Shown piece after piece: positions 42,830-46,553 of a stretch of 46,553 nucleotides of DNA; the first letter of the stretch is position 1; the number at the start of each line of letters is the position of its first letter. The position numbers and the translations under genes were made by a program. The notes under the pieces were generated by a model, which saw only the letters and a list, made by a program, of their open reading frames with translations, was not told the origin of the DNA and did no database searches. Where the stretch lies: NCBI GenBank assembly GCA_964435475.1, contig CAYSZB010000011.1, positions 1-46,553 of the forward strand. The letters run 5' to 3'. Origin of the DNA: CAYSZB01 sp964435475 (GTDB taxonomy: Bacteria > Chloroflexota > Anaerolineae > Anaerolineales > Anaerolineaceae).

Positions 42830-44257
42830 CTAATACTTTCCATAGTATCGTATCACCCATAAACTGGATCCGGGTTGAATGACAGGGGCAATGAATGGAA
42901 ATCGGTTAGGATCAGCTTCCCAGGCGCGGGAACTGAGCGAGACGATCTCGATCCAGGTCTCACCGGGTTTTAGCGGGAATGGATTTCCTTCAGCATCGAT
43001 AAAACGGATGGGGCGCAATAATCCAGTCTCTTTCTCATGATCACCATACTTGCTCGTCCAAAAGAGGTTGTATATTTGCCCGTCTCTGAAAAGGATCGCT
43101 TTTCCCTTAGCAACATTGTTTAACTCGATATCAATCAGGGTCGGTGCCTGGTAGTTGTGATTGGCAAATAGAATTATCACATTTTCTTTGGCGATCGGAA
43201 GACCATTCAGGCGATCAGTTGATATAGTAAAAGTACTTTTGCCATCTGTTGAAATATCACTGCGGATATATGCCCCCATGTCAGGATCGAATTGCCATTG
43301 GATTTGGTTAAGAAAACTGTAATAGATCCAGGCTTTTGCTGCAGGGCTACCACCGGATGGTACTTCCAAATCGAAGTAAAGGCCTTCAAGGAATGGTTCT
43401 CTCCCAATTCTGTTGTATTCGGCTATGGCTATTTTTTCAAGCTGGTCAACACCGATCATTGCACTGTTGATGTCACTAGAATCTGAACCAAATATATTTG
43501 TGGAACTGTTTAATGTAGTTGCTACATTTGATGAAGCAGAAGCCATTACCAGGAAACCATTGAGTTGGGCTCGCATGGTCTCATAGGGCAAACGCCCGGA
43601 ACGGATCGGACCGATCTGTCCTCCAGCAGCTGTACTGGAGCCTGTCGATGTATTCCCGGTTGAGGTTGACCCTGAGATCGGATCACCTTCTGTCTGTCCA
43701 CTGACTGCTGAAGGGAATGAACCATAAAAAACTGCCAGAAAACGTGTCATTCCTTCTCCTATAGCCATTTCATAGACGAGAGGGCTGGTGCTTAATCCAG
43801 CCTGTGGTCGGGCTGAAGCAGGAAAGTTGGATACTGAAATCAGGGCGGGTGGATAGCGCAATAAAATCGGGTCTGCAGCCATCAAACCGGTTAGAGGATT
43901 CACGCCTTCAGGAAAACTGGTAGGTCCTACCTTATGTGAAGTTGTTTGGGTAGATTCGATCGCTATAGTTGCAGTCAATTCAGAAGTGGGTAAAAGTTCT
44001 TCAGTCGGCATTTCTGAGGGTTGTTCCGTAGCCAATAATTCTGGTTGATAATTTGAAGAGTCTTCTGAAGCTAAGGTTTCATTTGCTACAGGCTCTTTAG
44101 GGTCGGCAATTTCCATAGATGAAGCTGGTTTAATAGGATCAGTCGACAAATCATTTACCGGAACATCAAGGCTGGGGGATGAGCTGGGAAAGTAACAACC
44201 AGACAATAACAGAATGAGGATCAGGTTGATAGCCACAAGTTTTTCTTTGATTCTCAC
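42830..44257 (-). CDS. DUF3048 (YerB family) lipoprotein
   Basis: The 475-residue protein has a lipoprotein signal ending LLLSGC (Cys21), a low-complexity Ser/Thr/Glu/Pro spacer to about residue 115, then the DUF3048 N-domain starting NPLTGLMAADPILLRYPPALISVSN and continuing to IGPIRSGRLPYE. The C-terminal DUF3048 half holds ILFANHNYQAP and KPGETWIEIVS. A Gly/Ser/Thr-rich insertion of about 28 residues (186-213) interrupts the N-domain just before IGPIRSGR. The start is GTG with a GGAGG Shine-Dalgarno. YerB-type proteins are membrane-anchored and uncharacterised. The gene is monocistronic. Confidence 0.88.
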   Translation of the reverse strand: MRIKEKLVAINLILILLLSGCYFPSSSPSLDVPVNDLSTDPIKPASSMEIADPKEPVANETLASEDSSNYQPELLATEQPSEMPTEELLPTSELTATIAIESTQTTSHKVGPTSFPEGVNPLTGLMAADPILLRYPPALISVSNFPASARPQAGLSTSPLVYEMAIGEGMTRFLAVFYGSFPSAVSGQTEGDPISGSTSTGNTSTGSSTAAGGQIGPIRSGRLPYETMRAQLNGFLVMASASSNVATTLNSSTNIFGSDSSDINSAMIGVDQLEKIAIAEYNRIGREPFLEGLYFDLEVPSGGSPAAKAWIYYSFLNQIQWQFDPDMGAYIRSDISTDGKSTFTISTDRLNGLPIAKENVIILFANHNYQAPTLIDIELNNVAKGKAILFRDGQIYNLFWTSKYGDHEKETGLLRPIRFIDAEGNPFPLKPGETWIEIVSLSSRAWEADPNRFPFIAPVIQPGSSLWVIRYYGKY

Positions 44258-44286
44258 AGTAACCTCCAGAACAATTGGTTTATACC

Positions 44287-44292
44287 ATTATA
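44287..44292 (-). promoter_or_regulatory. Candidate -10 box of the DUF3048 gene
   Basis: A perfect TATAAT on the minus strand about 30 nt before the GTG start. No good -35 partner is seen. Confidence 0.4.
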
Positions 44293-44420
44293 CAGACAAG
44301 GAGTCCCCAAATGTGGCTACTGGCAAAATGGGTATTCCAGAGATATTAATTTGATGTCTGTTGTCGAAATCTTTTATTTACCTGTGGTTTATAGTGGCTG
44401 CAAGTAATTTTCTCAAAAAA

Positions 44421-45209
44421 TCATGTTTTCCGACTATTCGACCAAAAGATCGTGCCCATCAATGCTTCTTCTATTATCGAAAGGGTGAGCAAAATGCTGA
44501 GAACCAACCATACATTAGCCAGGAACTGCCAGCGGGCTAAGTTTATTGCAAGGCCGATCGCTTGTGACCCACTTATCAAAAGCAAGCGATTTAACAAACG
44601 GGGTGATTCTATCTGGGTTGCCAGGCTGCTGCGCTGCCATAGGATCATGCCACCAACTGTCAAAATCAAGAACAAACCAATTGCCAGCAAAACGATCTGA
44701 TCTCCCTGCAAATGTCCAATCTTATACAACAATACCCCACAATGCCTGGTAAAGAATGCTACGGGACTTTTTTCCTGGAACAAAAATACCCGAACCGCGA
44801 GAAAATGAGCATCTGACTTTTGGTCAATAACCAACGACCTAGATACTTTTATTGTTTCATTTGGTTTCAGCATCAGCTTTTCTTGAAAACTGGGAGTGCC
44901 TGGCCTTAAGAAAGGGCCGCTGGCAATAAATAACACATTCTGGCTGATATTCTCACCCCTCCTATTCCTGATGTATACCTGGATCGGCTTTTCTTCATAT
45001 GGAGTAATAACCAGTGGGCAATGAATAAGGTCAATATAACTTTCTTTTTCCAAAGTGGGGTCAAACGGCACGATTTCAGGAACGCCCCAAAGTGACATTC
45101 CCTGCATATTGCTTAACACTGGCAGTAAATTAAGCATCAATCCAAAGACAATCCCCAGAATAAACAAGATGATGCCTGTGACCAAAGGTAACTTATTTCT
45201 AGAATTCAT
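44421..45209 (-). CDS. Membrane protein with extracytoplasmic domain, unknown
   Basis: The 262-residue protein has an N-terminal transmembrane helix (about 8-33), an extracytoplasmic domain of about 130 residues rich in beta strands (ending near HCGVLLYKIG), and three hydrophobic helices towards the C-terminus (about 173-195, 205-225 and 230-252). ATG 45209 is preferred over TTG 45221. It is similar in AT-rich composition to the DUF3048 gene but separated from it by about 160 bp. No family was recognised. Confidence 0.65.
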   Translation of the reverse strand: MNSRNKLPLVTGIILFILGIVFGLMLNLLPVLSNMQGMSLWGVPEIVPFDPTLEKESYIDLIHCPLVITPYEEKPIQVYIRNRRGENISQNVLFIASGPFLRPGTPSFQEKLMLKPNETIKVSRSLVIDQKSDAHFLAVRVFLFQEKSPVAFFTRHCGVLLYKIGHLQGDQIVLLAIGLFLILTVGGMILWQRSSLATQIESPRLLNRLLLISGSQAIGLAINLARWQFLANVWLVLSILLTLSIIEEALMGTIFWSNSRKT

Positions 45210-45378
45210 CTTACAAACCAAAATCAGGACACCGATAATAACACTGTGATATTCAGATTAATGAAAGTAGTCCTCTTCTTTTACTTTCAGCCTGTTTGCA
45301 AGATGATAACACCTTTTACTTTATACAATATAATTAATAACAAGTTAGGTAACAACTTTTTTGGTCAGGAGGTAATGC

Positions 45379-46491
45379 ATGAACACAACTCAACAACTAC
45401 ATCATCTCGGACAATCAGTCTGGTATGACAACATCCAGCGTGGCTTGCTTAAAAATGGTGAACTGGCTGGCATGATCGCCCGAGGCGAGATCCGTGGGGT
45501 AACCTCCAACCCGTCCATCTTCATGAATGCCATCACCAAAACCACTGATTATCAGCAAAGCATCCAAAACCTTGCTACTTCCAGCCCCGATGCCCTTGCG
45601 CTGTTCTTCTCCCTTGCCATCGAAGACATCCAGGCAGCTGCCGACCTGTTTCTTCCCCTATACGAACAAACCCATGGTACAGATGGCTATGTCAGCCTGG
45701 AGGTTAGTCCCTACCTTGCCTACGACCCGCAAGCCACTTTTGCCCAGGCCAAACAACTCTGGGAGCGCGTCAATCGTCCCAACCTGATGATCAAGATCCC
45801 CGCCACCCAGGCTGGCATCCCCGCCATTGTCGACACCATAGCCACCGGCATCAACGTCAATGTCACTCTCATTTTCTCACTGGAACGATATGCCCAGGTC
45901 ATGGACGCCTACCTCAGCGGTCTTGAACAGCGCCTTGCCATAGGTTTGCCCATCGGCTCCATTGCTTCTGTTGCGTCCTTCTTTGTCTCCCGCGTCGATA
46001 CGCACGTCGATGCCCGCCTGTTAAAGCTCATTGAAGTTCATTCACCATTATCCGAAATGGCTGCTTCTCTGCCTGGAAAAGCAGCCATCGCCAATGCCCG
46101 CCTGGCTTACCAGGACTTTAAAACCGTTTTCTCCTCCCCCCGCTTCCAGATGCTCAAAGCCCACGGTGCGCAACTGCAGCGTCCCCTCTGGGCATCCACC
46201 AGCACCAAAAACCCCAAATATCGTGATGTCCTTTATGTTGAGGAGCTGATCGGTCCCAATACTGTCAATACCATCCCACCTCAGACCCTATCTGCATTTC
46301 TTGATCACGGTAAGGTGCGTTCCAGCATCGAAGAAGGCTTGGTCCAAGCCAGCCAGGCGATAAAAGATCTGGCAGAACTTGGGATCGAAATGACCCAGGT
46401 CACCCAACAACTGGAAGACGAAGGCGTAAAAGCGTTTTCAGACGCTTTTGACACCCTTTTGGCTGCCATCCGTTCTCTGATAGCCAATTAA
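45379..46491 (+). CDS. tal: Transaldolase
   Basis: The 370-residue protein is transaldolase of the longer (TalB/TIGR00876-like) class, moving a dihydroxyacetone unit between sedoheptulose 7-phosphate and glyceraldehyde 3-phosphate in the pentose phosphate pathway. The N-terminus GQSVWYDNIQRGLL and GVTSNPSIF (40-48) are diagnostic. The Schiff-base Lys is in LMIKIPAT (Lys139), with NVNVTLIFSLERY and VASFFVSRVDTHVD following. A near-perfect AGGAGGT precedes ATG 45379 and a TATAAT lies at 45329-45334. The fused glucose-6-phosphate isomerase seen in some bacteria is absent: the protein ends shortly after the transaldolase domain. Confidence 0.96.
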   Translation: MNTTQQLHHLGQSVWYDNIQRGLLKNGELAGMIARGEIRGVTSNPSIFMNAITKTTDYQQSIQNLATSSPDALALFFSLAIEDIQAAADLFLPLYEQTHGTDGYVSLEVSPYLAYDPQATFAQAKQLWERVNRPNLMIKIPATQAGIPAIVDTIATGINVNVTLIFSLERYAQVMDAYLSGLEQRLAIGLPIGSIASVASFFVSRVDTHVDARLLKLIEVHSPLSEMAASLPGKAAIANARLAYQDFKTVFSSPRFQMLKAHGAQLQRPLWASTSTKNPKYRDVLYVEELIGPNTVNTIPPQTLSAFLDHGKVRSSIEEGLVQASQAIKDLAELGIEMTQVTQQLEDEGVKAFSDAFDTLLAAIRSLIAN

Positions 46492-46553
46492 GCACCACCG
46501 TAGTGCCTCAAAATAAAATGTTACTTTGCTGGTATCGATGGCTCAAATGAAAA

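Noticed and set aside
1..46553. tRNA, rRNA, CRISPR, insertion sequence, integrase or prophage genes
   Set aside because: Intergenic stretches were read on both strands. No cloverleaf, direct-repeat array, transposase-like frame or terminal inverted repeat was seen.

Overview
The window looks like a chromosomal segment of an anaerobic Chloroflexota bacterium, most likely class Anaerolineae. This is inferred, not proven. The clues are a complete bacterial A/V-type ATPase operon, membrane-anchored proteins with Pro/Thr-rich linkers, DUF3048 and LysM envelope proteins, an orphan zinc-ribbon membrane pair, and several promoters whose -10 box lies almost directly against the start codon. No rRNA, tRNA, CRISPR array, transposase, integrase or phage gene was seen.

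Layout. 1-2.1 kb: a 44-residue membrane protein, a terminator and an M3-family oligoendopeptidase. 2.3-3.7 kb: a PadR repressor translationally coupled to a HAAS-type membrane protein, behind a promoter with a perfect palindromic operator. 3.9-5.2 kb: an overlapping pair of unknown genes, the second with nucleotidyl-cyclase-like motifs. 5.2-5.9 kb: a SixA-type histidine phosphatase with a lysine-rich repeated tail. 6.1-11.3 kb: a forward block with a membrane-anchored HExxH protein, a HAD phosphatase, a PlsC-like acyltransferase, a CbpA-type DnaJ, a LOG phosphoribohydrolase and a pyrimidine 5'-nucleotidase-like HAD. 11.5-14.3 kb: two sugar-type ABC permeases meeting tail to tail with a phosphofructokinase homologue whose active site is strongly altered. 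14.5-21.5 kb: a small lipoprotein, tandem paralogous zinc-ribbon membrane proteins, a GPH-family symporter, a small membrane protein, an ATP-grasp D-Ala-D-Ala-ligase-like enzyme and a UMF1/Atg22-like MFS transporter. 21.7-24.6 kb: uvrA.

24.6-29.4 kb is visibly more AT-rich. It holds about 700 bp with no convincing gene, then a 1152-residue six-hairpin glycosidase/phosphorylase-like protein and an orphan of unknown function. It is the best candidate here for acquired or fast-evolving DNA. 29.5-30.3 kb encodes a LysM protein. 30.3-38.9 kb is a nine-gene reverse-strand V-ATPase operon in the order H-C-I-K-F-E-A-B-D. 39.1-42.7 kb: an HD-domain nucleotidase, a lipoprotein and a YgeY/YgeW-like pair (M20 hydrolase plus carbamoyltransferase). 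42.8-46.5 kb: a DUF3048 lipoprotein, a membrane protein and transaldolase.

How it fits together. The window mixes housekeeping (UvrA, transaldolase, DnaJ, PlsC), ion-motive energy conversion (V-ATPase), carbohydrate and peptide use (ABC permeases, GPH symporter, phosphorylase-like enzyme, oligoendopeptidase), nucleotide clean-up (LOG, HAD, HD) and envelope functions. The most distinctive items are the modified PFK homologue, the large AT-rich phosphorylase-like gene, the cyclase-like gene pair and the YgeY/YgeW pair. No single, clearly new multi-gene system could be demonstrated from sequence alone.
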